A stretch of DNA of 64,000 nucleotides from Pseudomonas sp. JAI120 (GTDB lineage Bacteria > Pseudomonadota > Gammaproteobacteria > Pseudomonadales > Pseudomonadaceae), in assembly GCF_014207255.1 (NCBI RefSeq), contig NZ_JACHCZ010000001.1, positions 1,975,378 to 2,039,377 of the forward strand, in the 5' to 3' direction. Every line of letters begins with the position of its first letter. The first letter of the stretch is position 1. The notes beneath the pieces are model-generated. The model saw only the letters and a program-made list of their open reading frames with translations, was not told the origin of the DNA and did no database searches. Below, piece after piece: positions 44,619 through 55,287 of the stretch. A program made the position numbers and the translations under genes.

Positions 44619-45599
44619 TTACTGAGCGGTAGCTTCAACCGACGCTTCTACGCGACGGTTAACAGCACGACCAGCTTCAGTTGCGTTGTCAGCAACTGGG
44701 CGGGATTCGCCGTAACCTACAGCAGTTACACGGCTAGGAGCCACGCCGTCTTTAACCAGGACTTGCTTAACAGCGTCAGCACGACGCTGGGACAGCTTCT
44801 GGTTGTAAGCGTCTGGACCTACGGAGTCAGTGTGACCAGCAACTTCTACGTTGGTAGCTGGGTACTGAGCCATGAAGTCGGCCAGGTTTTTCACGTCGCC
44901 GTAGCTGTTAGGCTTAACAACGGCCTTGTCGAAGTCGAACTTAACGTCCAGCTCAACACGAACAACCTGAGCAACTGGAGCTTCTGGCTCTGGAGTTGGC
45001 TCTGGAGCTGGTGCTGGGGTAGGAGCTGGAGCAGCTGCGCCAGCGTTACCGCCGAAGTTCACGCCCAGGCCAACCAGTGCGGAGTAGTCCCACTTGCCGT
45101 TGTCCAGACCGTAGTCAGCTTCAACACCGGCACGAGCGTACAGGTTGTTGGTGAAGTAGTACTTCACGCCGGTACCAACGGTAGCGAAGGTAGTCTGGTC
45201 GCGACCGCTGTGGCCGTCAGCCTGAACGTTGGTACGGCTCTGGTGACCGAAGCCGCCTTCTACGTATGGACGCAGGCTGTCTACGCCAGCTTGACCGAAG
45301 TGATACTGGGCAACCAGGCTGCCGGTATCGCCTTTGATCTTCTGGTTACCAGTACCGTCGTTCGAACGGGTGTGGTTGGTCTTGTCGTAGGACAGGTTCA
45401 AGGACAGGTCGTCGGTCAGGAAGTAACCGATGCGAGCGCCAGGATTGAAGCCGTCTTCGATGTGCTTGACGCTATCGTTGTACTGCTTCTTGTAGAACAG
45501 CTCGCCTTCAACTGCGCCTTGGCCTTGTGCCAGAACGCCGAAAGAAGTAGCGGCAATAAGAGAACCAATGGCCAAGCCCAAGGTGTTTTTCAGTTTCAT
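44619..45599 (-). CDS. oprF: Major outer-membrane porin OprF
   Basis: 326 residues. The signal peptide is MKLKNTLGLAIGSLIAATSFGVLA. An N-terminal eight-stranded barrel (about 25-185) is followed by a Pro/Ala/Glu-rich hinge (APAPTPAPAPEPTPEPEAP) and a C-terminal OmpA peptidoglycan-binding domain (VEVAGHTDSVGPDAYNQKLSQRRADAV). The cysteine pairs found between barrel and OmpA domain in P. aeruginosa OprF are not present. sigX lies 107 bases upstream on the same strand. Confidence 0.97.
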   Translation of the reverse strand: MKLKNTLGLAIGSLIAATSFGVLAQGQGAVEGELFYKKQYNDSVKHIEDGFNPGARIGYFLTDDLSLNLSYDKTNHTRSNDGTGNQKIKGDTGSLVAQYHFGQAGVDSLRPYVEGGFGHQSRTNVQADGHSGRDQTTFATVGTGVKYYFTNNLYARAGVEADYGLDNGKWDYSALVGLGVNFGGNAGAAAPAPTPAPAPEPTPEPEAPVAQVVRVELDVKFDFDKAVVKPNSYGDVKNLADFMAQYPATNVEVAGHTDSVGPDAYNQKLSQRRADAVKQVLVKDGVAPSRVTAVGYGESRPVADNATEAGRAVNRRVEASVEATAQ

Positions 45600-45706
45600 C
45601 CGTTAAATCCCCATCTGGTGATTGTAAAGCAGTCCCACAAACCGGGGGACAACTCGGCGACAAGTCTAACAGAACTTGCCTACACGTAAGAGATATTTGC
45701 CACGCA

Positions 45707-46297
45707 CTAAGTTTCAGTCTCGCCCGCAAATTTCTCACGTAATTTATCTAGAGCACGTTTGTAACGCATTTTTGTAGCACTCAAACCCATGTGCATGATG
45801 TCAGCGATTTCCTGGAATTCCAGCTCTGCGACAAATCGTAGCACCAGAATTTCCCGGTCAATCGGGTTCACATACACCAGCCAGCGATCAAGTCCGCCCT
45901 TCTCCTCGGGTGCCGGCGCCTTTTCTTCAGACGCCTCCTCAAGGGGGTCCAGACTCAAGGCGTCCATCAAGCGACGCTTTCGCCGTTCCTTCCGATACTG
46001 CGTGATGCACTCGTTGTAGGTGATGCTGTATAGCCATGTCTTGAACTTCGATTTGCCCTCGAAGTTCTTCAGGCCGTACAGCACCTTGAGCATCACTTCC
46101 TGACAGACATCATCCGCATCTCTATCGTTCCCTAAATACCTTGAACAAACGTTGAACAGAGTGCGTTGATATCTGCGCATCAATTCTTCATACGCGCGAG
46201 TTACGTGAAACAGCTCCGTGTGCGCGCGCGCGACCAACTCCTCATCAGAGAGCTCACGGGGGTCATAGCGCGTGGACAGCGTTTGGGCTTTATTCAA
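45707..46297 (-). CDS. sigX: ECF sigma factor SigX
   Basis: 196 residues. Region 2 (about 35-105; YLGNDRDADDVCQEVMLKVLYGLKNF, FKTWLYSITYNECITQYRK) and region 4 (about 135-190; DREILVLRFVAELEFQEIADIMHMGLSATKMRYKRALDKLR) are present. No anti-sigma gene adjoins it, which is known for SigX. Position between cmpX and oprF matches P. aeruginosa, where SigX drives oprF and responds to membrane stress. Confidence 0.95.
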   Translation of the reverse strand: MNKAQTLSTRYDPRELSDEELVARAHTELFHVTRAYEELMRRYQRTLFNVCSRYLGNDRDADDVCQEVMLKVLYGLKNFEGKSKFKTWLYSITYNECITQYRKERRKRRLMDALSLDPLEEASEEKAPAPEEKGGLDRWLVYVNPIDREILVLRFVAELEFQEIADIMHMGLSATKMRYKRALDKLREKFAGETET

Positions 46298-46384
46298 AAC
46301 AAGTCGTGCCGACAGTCAGGTCAATGTCCACTACAGCCCGGTCAGCCGGGCTTGCGGCGGCGTACATTAGCAGGGTTTACCGGG

Positions 46385-47209
46385 TTAGCGGCTACTGACC
46401 TGCTGCTCGAGGAGAATCCGATTGGACAGCGACACCAGGTCGCCGTCATCGGTCAGCACCGTCGTCTTGACTGTGCCGATCTCCTCGATTTGCCCTTCGA
46501 CCTCGCCCACACGCACCTGTTGCCCAACCTGATACAACTCACGCACATAGATTCCCGCAAGAATCTGGCTGGCAATTTCCCGGCTTCCCAACCCCATGGC
46601 CAGCGCAACGGCCAGACCAACGGTAATCAAAACGATCACAATCACGTGGTTAAGCAGGTCAGTCTTGACCTCCAACTGGCTGATCGCGACCGAAATACTG
46701 ATGATGATCACCAGCCCCTGGGCGATTCGCCCCAGGCCAGCGGCATAGTCCAATCCCACACCTTCGGCGGCACCGCGCACCAGCCCATTGGCCAATTGTG
46801 CGAGCAAAACGCCTACGAGGAGCACCAGCGCGCCGCCGAAAACCTTCGGCAAATACAGCGCCAGCATGTCGAGCGTAGCTGAAACTCGCTCAAGTCCAAG
46901 GGATTGCGCCGCTGAAACCAGAAAAATCAGCAAAACAAACCAATAGACGATCTTGCCGATTAACGTGGAGATCGGCACCTGCAGCCCGGCGCGCCCCAGC
47001 AGCTTGGTCAGGCCGGTGCCTGCCATCAGGCGGTCAAGGCCCAGTTTTGCGAGCAACTTGGACAGCAGGGTGTCGAGCAGCTTGGCCACGACAAAGCCCA
47101 GCAACACCAGGACCAGGGCACCAAACAGGTTGGGAATGAAATTCGCCACCTTGGTCCACAATGCGGTCATCGCGGTGACCAGGCTCTGGGTCCAGAGATC
47201 AAGTTCCAT
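46385..47209 (-). CDS. cmpX: MscS-family membrane protein CmpX
   Basis: 274 residues. Three to five membrane segments (FIPNLFGALVLVLLGFVVAKLLD; VYWFVLLIFLVSAAQSL; GGALVLLVGVLLAQLANG; GLVIIISISVAISQL; VIVIVLITVGLAVALAMGLGSRE) are followed by a short cytoplasmic beta domain (GQQVRVGEVEGQIEEIGTVKTTVLTDDG), the mechanosensitive-channel signature. The ATG at 47209 is used; the frame's first codon six bases upstream is TTG. It follows crfX by two bases and precedes sigX. Confidence 0.92.
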   Translation of the reverse strand: MELDLWTQSLVTAMTALWTKVANFIPNLFGALVLVLLGFVVAKLLDTLLSKLLAKLGLDRLMAGTGLTKLLGRAGLQVPISTLIGKIVYWFVLLIFLVSAAQSLGLERVSATLDMLALYLPKVFGGALVLLVGVLLAQLANGLVRGAAEGVGLDYAAGLGRIAQGLVIIISISVAISQLEVKTDLLNHVIVIVLITVGLAVALAMGLGSREIASQILAGIYVRELYQVGQQVRVGEVEGQIEEIGTVKTTVLTDDGDLVSLSNRILLEQQVSSR

Positions 47210-47211
47210 AT

Positions 47212-47457
47212 TCAATCAGCCTTATCAGCAGTGCGAGCAAGAGGTTTACGACGGGAAACCGGCGATACGTGGGCCGAACCGTTGTTCAGGGCCATCATCA
47301 ACGCCGGCATCCAGCGGCCAAGCAGGCCGAACAGGTCACCCGCGCCCACCTGGCGATTAGCCGTTTTCAGCACACGGCCCAGGCAGGCATCGTCGTCGCG
47401 GTTGGACGGCGAGGCATTGAGCATGTCACGCAAAGACTGTTCGAACGGATCGTGCAT
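47212..47457 (-). CDS. crfX: Small cytoplasmic protein CrfX
   Basis: 81 residues (MHDPFEQSLRDMLNASPSNRDDDACLGRVLKTANRQVGAGDLFGLLGRW...). It matches by size, position and N-terminal composition the CrfX protein upstream of cmpX-sigX-oprF. Its function is not established. The ATG at 47457 is preferred over one five codons upstream. It is translationally close-coupled to cmpX. Confidence 0.85.
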   Translation of the reverse strand: MHDPFEQSLRDMLNASPSNRDDDACLGRVLKTANRQVGAGDLFGLLGRWMPALMMALNNGSAHVSPVSRRKPLARTADKAD

Positions 47458-47543
47458 AAAGACCTCTCGCAAGTGATTTAAAAGACGAGGGTAAAATTCC
47501 TGGGGTCACATGGGACCCTTCCTACGTTCAGGTCATATTCAGC

Positions 47544-48539
47544 TCAAACCCAGCGCAATCGTCGAAACAACCACCATTGCCCGAGCGCCACCGACACCAT
47601 CAACAGGCATGCAATCACGAATCCGTAGGGGCTGGCAGAGAACGGTATGCCACCCACATTTATACCCAGCAAACCGGTCAGGAAACTCATCGGCAGAAAG
47701 ATTCCCGTGATGATCCCGAAGCGGTACATGGTGCGATTCATGCGCACGCTCAAGCGCCGGTCTTCGGCCTCAAGCACAAGCCCCACGCGCTCCCGGGTCA
47801 ATTCGAGCTCTTCCAGGTAGCGGGTCAGACTGTTGTTCAATTCGTTCCAGTAGTCGGCATCGTCGTCACAGAACCACGGCAATTTTATCCGCGTGAGCTG
47901 GGCAAAAATATCCCGCTGCGGCGACAGGAAACGCTTGAGCCCGGCCGCTCGGCGACGGATCTGCAAAACACTGCCATGTTCAGGTGTGTACCGTTCGTCG
48001 GTATCGAGTTTTTCTTCCTCAGCATCGACGATTTCCGACAAATCCGTGACCAGATCCTGGACCTTGTTGGTCAGGTACTGAGCCATATAAAGGATGAGCT
48101 CCGAGGCGGTTTTCGGCCCCTTGCCATCTGCCAACTGCACCAGCAGCTCATCGGTAGCGCGCAGCGGGCGCAGACGCAGGGAAATCACGCGGCTGGCGGC
48201 GGCGAAGATACGTACCGAGACCATGTCTTCCGGCTCGGCCCCCGGATTGAGGTTGACCCCGCGCAGGAACAGCAGCAACTCGGCATCCGGCAGCGGCAAC
48301 AGGCGTGGGCGGGTGTTCTCCTCCAGCAGCAGATCACAGGCGAATTCGCTCAAGCCACTGGATTTGCGCAGCCAGGTCTGGGTCTGGGGATGACTGCGAT
48401 CCCAGTGCAGCCACAGGCTTTCCTGGGGCTGCAGTTGCAAGTCGTCGAGCTCAGTCCGGGCAATCGAACGCGCACCGCCTTTACCGTCCAGCACCAGGGC
48501 ATGCACCAGCCCCCACTGCGCGTTTTCTTCCTCGAACAT
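47544..48539 (-). CDS. cmaX: CorA/ZntB-family metal transporter (CmaX)
   Basis: 331 residues. A large N-terminal cytoplasmic funnel domain (about 1-265) precedes two C-terminal membrane helices (FGIITGIFLPMSFLTGLLGI and YGFVIACLLMVSVALGQWWLF). The loop signature is GINVGG, the GxN form seen in ZntB-type proteins in place of GMN of CorA. It probably moves zinc or another divalent cation. Position next to crfX matches cmaX of P. aeruginosa. The ATG at 48539 is preferred to a GTG two codons earlier. Confidence 0.9.
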   Translation of the reverse strand: MFEEENAQWGLVHALVLDGKGGARSIARTELDDLQLQPQESLWLHWDRSHPQTQTWLRKSSGLSEFACDLLLEENTRPRLLPLPDAELLLFLRGVNLNPGAEPEDMVSVRIFAAASRVISLRLRPLRATDELLVQLADGKGPKTASELILYMAQYLTNKVQDLVTDLSEIVDAEEEKLDTDERYTPEHGSVLQIRRRAAGLKRFLSPQRDIFAQLTRIKLPWFCDDDADYWNELNNSLTRYLEELELTRERVGLVLEAEDRRLSVRMNRTMYRFGIITGIFLPMSFLTGLLGINVGGIPFSASPYGFVIACLLMVSVALGQWWLFRRLRWV

Positions 48540-48564
48540 CCCCACCCCTGTTGGTTATTGCGGT

Positions 48565-49056
48565 TTATTCAGGCATTTGCAGCGGGCTTGGCGAGACGAT
48601 CACGCCATTATTGTCGGCGTAGATGTACTCACCTGGGCGGAACGTCACACCCGCAAATGTCACCACGACGTTCAGGTCACCGATGCCGCGCTTGTCGGTT
48701 TTCATCGGATGGCTGGCCAACGCCTGTACGCCCAGGTCAGTCTGGGCGATGACATCGACGTCACGGATGCAGCCGTAGATCACCAGGCCTTCCCAGCCGT
48801 TTTTAGCGGCTTTCTCGGCGATCATGTCGCCCAGCAACGCGCGGCGCAGGGAACCGCCACCGTCGACCACCAGCACCTTGCCGGCGCCCGGCTGGTCGGC
48901 CTGTTCCTTGACGAGGGAGTTATCTTCGAAGCATTTGATGGTGACGATCTCGCCGCCAAAGGAATCTCGGCCGCCGAAGTTGCTGAACATCGGCTCGACC
49001 ACCTGCACCAGGTCAGGGTAGGCGTCGCACAGGTCGGGGGTCACGTAATGGTTCAT
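48565..49056 (-). CDS. rraA: Regulator of ribonuclease E activity RraA
   Basis: 163 residues of the RraA/class II aldolase-like fold: [56 protein letters not shown] and [21 protein letters not shown] are all family motifs. It is annotated as an RNase E inhibitor; some homologues are aldolases. It ends 25 bases before cmaX. Confidence 0.95.
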   Translation of the reverse strand: MNHYVTPDLCDAYPDLVQVVEPMFSNFGGRDSFGGEIVTIKCFEDNSLVKEQADQPGAGKVLVVDGGGSLRRALLGDMIAEKAAKNGWEGLVIYGCIRDVDVIAQTDLGVQALASHPMKTDKRGIGDLNVVVTFAGVTFRPGEYIYADNNGVIVSPSPLQMPE

Positions 49057-49245
49057 TGAAAAAATTCCTTTCCGTCAAAGAAGTGTCTTTCGAAAGAAGC
49101 GCCAGCTGGAGCCGGTGCGCAACATCCCATCCGCTTCGTCGCAACGCAATAACCAGTGAGCGACTGAATATGACCAGAAGCGTTTAACGCGTCATATCTT
49201 AGCCGCAACCACACTCGAGCGAAACGCCCTTGGCAGAGCCCTGCG

Positions 49246-50235
49246 TCAAACTACGACCAATGCCTCAGGCTTGGCACCCAACAAAGGTGTCAGTGGATCG
49301 TTTAACCATTGTTTTACCAGCGGCCAGACCTCGGCCTGGGCGGCTTTGCTGACCAGCATTTCCACATGCCCGAAATCCTCAGTAAAGCCTTGCTGACGCC
49401 CCAGGCACAGGTACTGACGGTGCTCGGAGCCGATCTGCTCGAACAGCTTGCGGCAAGCCCAGTCCGGATCTTGCTGATCGCCCGCCGCGCTCACAGCCAA
49501 CAGCGGCACGTCGACATCCGCCAGGCCTTTCCACCAATCGCGCTTACCTTCGCCAAAGCGACCGAACAGGCCATTCCAGCGCATGGCTTCGATCAGCACA
49601 CCCGCCGGTTCGTCCTCCGGTCCTCGCTTGAGCCGCGAGCCGGATACTCCGCCGAAGCGCTTTAAAAGCAGACGGCCGGTCCACTCCACCGGCGGAAGCT
49701 TCAACGGCCAGTGGCTGCGACTGACCTGACAGCCAAACAAGGCCACCGAGGCCACTGCCGGCGCGCCAAGATGCTGCCCACCCAGGGCCGCCGCCAGGGT
49801 TGTGCCGCCCAGAGAGTGACCAATCCAATGGGGAATCTGCGCACTTTGCTCACGCACAAACGCGCCAATGGCCGGCAAGTCGTAGCGCGCGTAGTCGGCG
49901 ACCCGGTTCCGGGCGTAGTCCTGATTGCGCCGGGACAGCCCATGGCCACGCATTTCCGGGATCCACACATCGAACCCCTTGCGTGCCAGGTAGGCGCCAA
50001 GACCGATACCCTTGGGCGAGTACCAGAAGCGCCGATTGGAAAAACTGCCGTGCAACAAAATAACCGGGATGCCCCGGCTTTGCGGGACATCGGCCAGGCC
50101 CAAACGGGTAACGGCCAGCTCGACGGTACCGTCGGGGCTGTTACCGGGCTTGAGGCGGTACACATCTTCACTCAGGTCGCCACGACGTTCAGCACTGATC
50201 AGGGCGACGGGAAACAGGTTGCTGCTGCTTTGCAT
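49246..50235 (-). CDS. Alpha/beta hydrolase
   Basis: 329 residues. The oxyanion HGSFSNRRFW, the nucleophile elbow GHSLGGTTLAAA and the late His region (DFGHVEMLVSKAAQAE) are visible. The catalytic Ser is in GHSLG. The start MQSSSNLFPVALISAERR at 50235 avoids a longer frame that would run through a terminator. It sits downstream of ppsA on the same strand but behind that terminator. The substrate is unknown. Confidence 0.88.
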   Translation of the reverse strand: MQSSSNLFPVALISAERRGDLSEDVYRLKPGNSPDGTVELAVTRLGLADVPQSRGIPVILLHGSFSNRRFWYSPKGIGLGAYLARKGFDVWIPEMRGHGLSRRNQDYARNRVADYARYDLPAIGAFVREQSAQIPHWIGHSLGGTTLAAALGGQHLGAPAVASVALFGCQVSRSHWPLKLPPVEWTGRLLLKRFGGVSGSRLKRGPEDEPAGVLIEAMRWNGLFGRFGEGKRDWWKGLADVDVPLLAVSAAGDQQDPDWACRKLFEQIGSEHRQYLCLGRQQGFTEDFGHVEMLVSKAAQAEVWPLVKQWLNDPLTPLLGAKPEALVVV

Positions 50236-50248
50236 AATGCTCTTGCAC

Positions 50249-50326
50249 AAAAAAGGGCGGCGTCCGGAAGGATTTCCGCCCTGCACAGATAAGAATGCCG
50301 GTCACCCTCGACGGGGGACCGGCACT
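50249..50326 (-). terminator. Double hairpin with T run after ppsA
   Basis: On the minus strand the first hairpin (TGCCGGTC/GACCGGCA arms at 50295-50324) starts 18 bases past the ppsA stop. The second (AGGGCGG/CCGCCCT arms at 50254-50282) is followed by a T run. The second is a good intrinsic terminator; the first may stabilise the mRNA end. Confidence 0.7.
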
Positions 50327-50341
50327 TTTGACATCACGACC

Positions 50342-52717
50342 TTAGGCGGACGCTTGGCCTTCCGCCAGGAAGAACCAGGTTTCCAGCACGGAATCGGGGT
50401 TAAGCGAGACGCTTTCGATACCCTGCTCCATCAGCCATTTGGCCAGGTCCGGGTGATCGGAAGGGCCTTGGCCGCAGATACCGATGTACTTGCCGGCCTT
50501 GTTGCACGCCTGGATGGCGTTGGCCAGCAGCTTCTTGACCGCAGGGTTACGCTCGTCGAACAGGTGAGCGATGATCCCGGAATCGCGGTCCAGGCCCAGG
50601 GTGAGCTGGGTCAGGTCGTTGGAACCGATGGAGAAACCGTCGAAGAACTCCAGGAACTCCTCGGCCAGGATGGCGTTGGACGGCAGTTCGCACATCATGA
50701 TCACGCGCAGGCCGTTTTCGCCGCGGGACAGGCCGTTTTCGGCCAGCAGGTCGACCACTTGGCTCGCCTCGCCCAGGGTACGTACGAACGGCACCATGAT
50801 CTCGACGTTGGTCAGGCCCATCTCGTTGCGCACACGCTTGAGGGCGCGGCATTCGAGCTCGAAGCAGTCACGGAACGCTTCGCTGATGTAACGCGAGGCG
50901 CCACGGAAGCCCAGCATCGGGTTTTCTTCTTCCGGCTCGTAGAGCTTGCCGCCGATCAGGTTGGCGTATTCGTTGGACTTGAAGTCCGACAGGCGCACGA
51001 TGACCTTTTTCGGGTAGAACGCCGCCGCCAGGGTGCTGATGCCTTCCACCAGCTTCTCGACGTAGAAGCCCACCGGGTCGTTGTAGCCGGCGATGCGCTT
51101 GTCCACGCTTTCCTTGATGTCCAGCGGCAGGCCGTCGTAGTTCAACAGGGCCTTGGGGTGCACGCCGATCATGCGGTTGATGATGAACTCCAGACGGGCC
51201 AGGCCCACACCGGCGTTCGGCAACTGCGCGAAGTCGAAGGCACGGTCCGGGTTGCCGACGTTCATCATGATCTTGAACGGCAGGTCGGGCATCGCGTCGA
51301 TGGAGTTTTGCTTGATGTCGAAGCCCAGTTCGCCTTCAAAGATGAAGCCGGTGTCGCCTTCGGCGCAGGACACAGTCACGCCCTGGCCGTCCTTGAGCAG
51401 TTGGGTGGCGTTGCCGCAACCGACCACTGCCGGGATCCCCAGTTCGCGGGCGATGATCGCCGCGTGGCAGGTACGCCCGCCACGGTTGGTGACGATGGCG
51501 CTGGCACGCTTCATCACCGGTTCCCAGTCCGGGTCGGTCATGTCGGAAACCAGCACGTCACCGGGCTGGACTTTGTCCATCTCGGACACGTCCTTGATGA
51601 TCCGCACCTTGCCGGCGCCGATGCGCTGGCCGATGGCACGGCCTTCCACCAGCACGGTGCCGGTTTCCTTGAGCAGGTAGCGTTCCATGACGTTGGCCGA
51701 GGTACGGCTCTTCACGGTTTCCGGGCGGGCCTGCACGATGTACAGCTTGCCGTCGTCCCCGTCCTTGGCCCATTCGATGTCCATCGGGCACTTGTAGTGC
51801 TTTTCGATGATCATCGCTTGCTTGGCCAATTCGCTGACTTCTGCGTCGCTCAGGCAGAAGCGCGCGCGCTCGGCCTTGTCGACGTCCACGGTTTTCACCG
51901 AACGACCGGCCTTGGCCTCGTCGCCGTAGATCATCTTGATCGCCTTGCTGCCCAGGTTGCGGCGCAGGATGGCCGGGCGGCCGGCTTCAAGGGTGTGTTT
52001 GTGTACGTAGAATTCGTCGGGGTTGACCGCGCCTTGTACAACGGTTTCGCCCAGGCCGTAGGCGCCGGTGATAAACACCACGTCACGGAAGCCCGACTCG
52101 GTGTCCAGGGTGAACATCACGCCGGCGGTGCCGGTTTCCGAACGCACCATGCGCTGCACACCGGCAGACAGGGCCACCAGCTTGTGGTCGAAACCCTGGT
52201 GCACGCGGTAGGAAATGGCGCGGTCATTGAACAGCGAGGCAAACACTTCCTTGGCTGCGCGGATCACGTTTTCCACGCCGCGGATGTTCAGGAAGGTCTC
52301 TTGCTGACCCGCGAAAGAAGCATCCGGCAAGTCTTCGGCGGTGGCCGAGGAGCGCACGGCAACGGCCATGTCAGGGTTGCCCGCCGACAATGTGGCGAAG
52401 GCGGTGCGGATTTCTTCGTTGAGTTTCTCAGGGAACTCGGCTTCCATGATCCATTGGCGGATCTGGGCACCGGTCTTGGCCAGGGCGTTAACGTCGTCGA
52501 CGTCCAGGGCGTCCAGCGCGGCGTGGATCTGAGCGTTGAGGCCGCTCAGTTCGAGGAAATCACGGTAAGCCTGGGCCGTGGTGGCGAAACCACCGGGCAC
52601 CGACACACCAGCGCCTGCAAGATTACTGATCATCTCGCCGAGGGATGCGTTCTTGCCCCCTACGTGCTCTACATCATGGACGCCGAGCTTATCGAGGGAA
52701 ACTACGTACTCTACCAA
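50342..52717 (-). CDS. ppsA: Phosphoenolpyruvate synthase
   Basis: 791 residues, full length. It converts pyruvate, ATP and water to PEP, AMP and phosphate for gluconeogenesis. The ATP-grasp domain is N-terminal. The swivelling phosphohistidine is in [22 protein letters not shown], and the C-terminal PEP-binding barrel carries [11 protein letters not shown] and [14 protein letters not shown]. The divergent ppsR gene encodes its regulator. Confidence 0.97.
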   Translation of the reverse strand: MVEYVVSLDKLGVHDVEHVGGKNASLGEMISNLAGAGVSVPGGFATTAQAYRDFLELSGLNAQIHAALDALDVDDVNALAKTGAQIRQWIMEAEFPEKLNEEIRTAFATLSAGNPDMAVAVRSSATAEDLPDASFAGQQETFLNIRGVENVIRAAKEVFASLFNDRAISYRVHQGFDHKLVALSAGVQRMVRSETGTAGVMFTLDTESGFRDVVFITGAYGLGETVVQGAVNPDEFYVHKHTLEAGRPAILRRNLGSKAIKMIYGDEAKAGRSVKTVDVDKAERARFCLSDAEVSELAKQAMIIEKHYKCPMDIEWAKDGDDGKLYIVQARPETVKSRTSANVMERYLLKETGTVLVEGRAIGQRIGAGKVRIIKDVSEMDKVQPGDVLVSDMTDPDWEPVMKRASAIVTNRGGRTCHAAIIARELGIPAVVGCGNATQLLKDGQGVTVSCAEGDTGFIFEGELGFDIKQNSIDAMPDLPFKIMMNVGNPDRAFDFAQLPNAGVGLARLEFIINRMIGVHPKALLNYDGLPLDIKESVDKRIAGYNDPVGFYVEKLVEGISTLAAAFYPKKVIVRLSDFKSNEYANLIGGKLYEPEEENPMLGFRGASRYISEAFRDCFELECRALKRVRNEMGLTNVEIMVPFVRTLGEASQVVDLLAENGLSRGENGLRVIMMCELPSNAILAEEFLEFFDGFSIGSNDLTQLTLGLDRDSGIIAHLFDERNPAVKKLLANAIQACNKAGKYIGICGQGPSDHPDLAKWLMEQGIESVSLNPDSVLETWFFLAEGQASA

Positions 52718-52894
52718 GGTGATCTCTCCACTAACTGTGTTGGAAAAGCTCAGGACGCCGGCTGCTCGTAGGAGCGATTACCCGCGTTTGTGGCCTGGAC
52801 CTGGAAAATAAGTGAGAATGCGGCCCACTATGGGGCGGCAAAATCGCGCCTATCATATCCAAGATTCGTCATCAGCTTAAGGCCCAGGGCTCAA

Positions 52895-53713
52895 ATGAAA
52901 CGATCTGCTTTCTTTATCTCCGACGGCACCGGCATTACAGCCGAAACCCTGGGTCAAAGCCTGCTCGCGCAGTTCGAAAACGTTACGTTCGCCAAATTCA
53001 CACGGCCCTATATCGACAGCGTGGATAAAGCGCGGGCTATGGTACAACAAATCAATCTGGCGGCTGAAAAAGACGGCTTTCGGCCGATCATTTTTGACAC
53101 CATCGTCAATCAAGACATCCGTGAGATTCTCGCAACGTCGAATGGTTTCATGATCGACATTTTCTCGACGTTCCTGGCGCCGCTGGAGCAGGAGTTGAGC
53201 GAACACTCCTCCTATTCGGTCGGAAAGTCCCATTCCATTGGGCATAACTCCAATTATATGGAGCGTATCGAGGCGGTGAACTTCGCCCTCGACAACGACG
53301 ACGGCGCTCGCACCCACTACTACGACAAGGCCGACCTGATCCTGGTCGGCGTGTCACGCTGCGGCAAAACGCCCACCTGTCTGTACATGGCCATGCAATT
53401 CGGCATCCGTGCGGCCAACTACCCGCTGACCGAAGACGACATGGAGCACCTGACGCTGCCTGCGGCGCTGCGCGCCCATTCGCACAAGCTGTTTGGCCTG
53501 ACCATCGACCCGGACCGTCTCACCGCCATCCGCAACGAGCGCAAGCCCAACAGCCGCTACTCCAGCTATGCCCAGTGCGAATTCGAAGTGCGCGAAGTAG
53601 AAAATCTGTTCCGTCGCGAGAATATTGCGCACATCAATTCCACGCATTTTTCGGTGGAAGAGATTTCGGCGAAGATTCTGGTGGAGAAAGGTGTGGAACG
53701 GCGCTTCAAATAA
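52895..53713 (+). CDS. ppsR: PEP synthase regulatory protein (kinase/pyrophosphorylase)
   Basis: 272 residues of the DUF299 family. It reversibly phosphorylates PpsA at Thr using ADP as donor and pyrophosphorolysis for removal. The start [21 protein letters not shown] and the P-loop [15 protein letters not shown] are diagnostic. The ATG at 52895 was chosen over a longer frame. It is divergent from ppsA, with 177 bases between the start codons. Confidence 0.95.
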   Translation: MKRSAFFISDGTGITAETLGQSLLAQFENVTFAKFTRPYIDSVDKARAMVQQINLAAEKDGFRPIIFDTIVNQDIREILATSNGFMIDIFSTFLAPLEQELSEHSSYSVGKSHSIGHNSNYMERIEAVNFALDNDDGARTHYYDKADLILVGVSRCGKTPTCLYMAMQFGIRAANYPLTEDDMEHLTLPAALRAHSHKLFGLTIDPDRLTAIRNERKPNSRYSSYAQCEFEVREVENLFRRENIAHINSTHFSVEEISAKILVEKGVERRFK

Positions 53714-53733
53714 CACCTTGATACTCTGTTTTA

Positions 53734-53765
53734 CTGTGGCGAGCGGGCTTGTCCCGCTCGCCACA
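53734..53765. repeat. REP-type hairpin after ppsR
   Basis: CTGTGGCGAGCGGG pairs with CCCGCTCGCCACAG around a 4-base loop. It lies between the convergent ppsR and MocR genes and may double as a terminator. Confidence 0.65.
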
Positions 53766-53834
53766 GTTACAGTGTTCCTCCTTAACTGACTTGCTTGCCA
53801 CAACAAGCCTGCTCACAGCATGGACGTCCAATCG

Positions 53835-55259
53835 CTATAGGTGAAACCGCCCTCCCCCCTGCCCCAACGCCGTCGCCAACGCATCAAACCCCGCCCGCAA
53901 CAGCTGATCATCCCCAGACGTATTGCAGATACTCGCCCGAATGAACTGCGGCACCGCCGTCTGCCCTACGGCAAACGCCTCGGCGGTGGCGATCAGGTAA
54001 TTATTCTGCTTGAGCTCCGCCTCGATTTCCGACGCGCGCCAGGGCTCCGGCACTTCGATCCAGAAGTGCGGGCTGTTCAGGTGAGTGCGGTACGCCAGAC
54101 CGGCCAACAAGTCCTGCACCAAGGTTTTGCGTCGGCTGATCTCGTTGATCTGCTGGCGCAGCAGGTATTCAGCCGTGCCGTTTTCAATCCACTGCGTCGC
54201 CAGTTCCAGGGTCACCGGCGTGGCCATCCAGCAGGTGGAGCGCAAGGCCGCCGAGATACGGCTGACCAGCGCCGGGGGCGCATGCACATACCCCACACGC
54301 AGCCCGGCAGACACGGCCTTGCTCAGGCTGCTGATCAAAATCGTACGTTCGGGAGCGAAATGGCTGAGGGGCGGTGGACGGTCTTCAACCAATACGCCGT
54401 GGGCTTCGTCCTCAAGAATCAGCAGATTATGTTCCCGGCACACCTTCACCAAAGCTTCGCGCCGCGCCACGGATAACACCGCCGTGGTCGGGTTCTGGAT
54501 GGTCGGCGTGCAATACAACGCTGAAACCCGGTGATTACGACAGACTTCATCCAGCGCGCTCGGCAGCACGCCTTCTTCGTCCATCTCCAGGCCGATCAAG
54601 CGGATACCCAACATGCGCGCGGCGGTGATCAGCCCCGGGTAAGTCAATTGTTCGGTGACCACCGTATCGCCGGCGCGCAGCAGGGCCATCATCGCGCACA
54701 GCAGGCCATGCTGGCCGCCGTTGACGCAGATCACCTGCTCGGGGATCGGATGAAAATCACGCTGCACCAGCCACTGCGCGCCCGCATCGCGATAACGCGG
54801 CAGGCCGGCGTCCGGGGTGTAGGCACTGATGTCCTGGAGGAACTTGGCGTTGGTCGAGAGGGTTTGGAAGCTCTGTGCCAGGAAGGTGGTTTCCTGACCC
54901 GGAATATGCATGTTGCGGCTCATGTCGAAGTACTGGCGCGGCTCCTCGCTGAAGTTACGAAAGCCTTCATCACGCTGGCGCTCCATCCCACGCTTGCGTA
55001 CGAACGTGCCGTCACCCACTCGCGCTACCACCAAACCCAGACGCTCCAGCTCACCGTAGGCCCGGCTGATGGTGCCGATGGTCACCCCAAGATTGTCGGA
55101 AAGCACCCGATGAGGCGGCAGTTTTCGTCCCGGTTCAATCAAGCCTTCGAGGATGCCCCGTTCCATGACATCGGACAGGCGCTTGTACTTCACGCCCTGC
55201 CCGTTGGACAACCCCTCACGCATAATTGACACCATGTCAATATTTGTTTTGACAGCCAT
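53835..55259 (-). CDS. MocR-family (GntR-wHTH plus aminotransferase) regulator
   Basis: 474 residues. The N-terminal GntR winged helix is at about 20-90 (GILEGLIEPGRKLPPHRVLSDNLGVTIGTISRAYGELERLGLV). A fold-type-I aminotransferase domain follows (about 120-470), with the PLP lysine in ILISSLSKAVSAGLRVGYV. MocR proteins bind PLP-amino-acid adducts and switch nearby promoters. It is divergent from the exporter of the sulfur amino-acid operon, so it is the likely controller of that operon. Confidence 0.92.
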   Translation of the reverse strand: MAVKTNIDMVSIMREGLSNGQGVKYKRLSDVMERGILEGLIEPGRKLPPHRVLSDNLGVTIGTISRAYGELERLGLVVARVGDGTFVRKRGMERQRDEGFRNFSEEPRQYFDMSRNMHIPGQETTFLAQSFQTLSTNAKFLQDISAYTPDAGLPRYRDAGAQWLVQRDFHPIPEQVICVNGGQHGLLCAMMALLRAGDTVVTEQLTYPGLITAARMLGIRLIGLEMDEEGVLPSALDEVCRNHRVSALYCTPTIQNPTTAVLSVARREALVKVCREHNLLILEDEAHGVLVEDRPPPLSHFAPERTILISSLSKAVSAGLRVGYVHAPPALVSRISAALRSTCWMATPVTLELATQWIENGTAEYLLRQQINEISRRKTLVQDLLAGLAYRTHLNSPHFWIEVPEPWRASEIEAELKQNNYLIATAEAFAVGQTAVPQFIRASICNTSGDDQLLRAGFDALATALGQGGGRFHL

Positions 55260-55287
55260 CTTTCGCCCTAATAGTGTGCTTTTACGG

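Noticed and set aside
46335..46352. Hairpin between sigX and cmpX as a terminator
   Set aside because: AGCCCGG/CCGGGCT forms a stem, but there is no T run on either strand, so termination is not supported.
50012..52771. A 919-codon open frame on the plus strand opposite ppsA
   Set aside because: It is a mirror of the high-GC codon pattern of ppsA. It has no family motifs or plausible domain, and ppsA on the other strand is certain.
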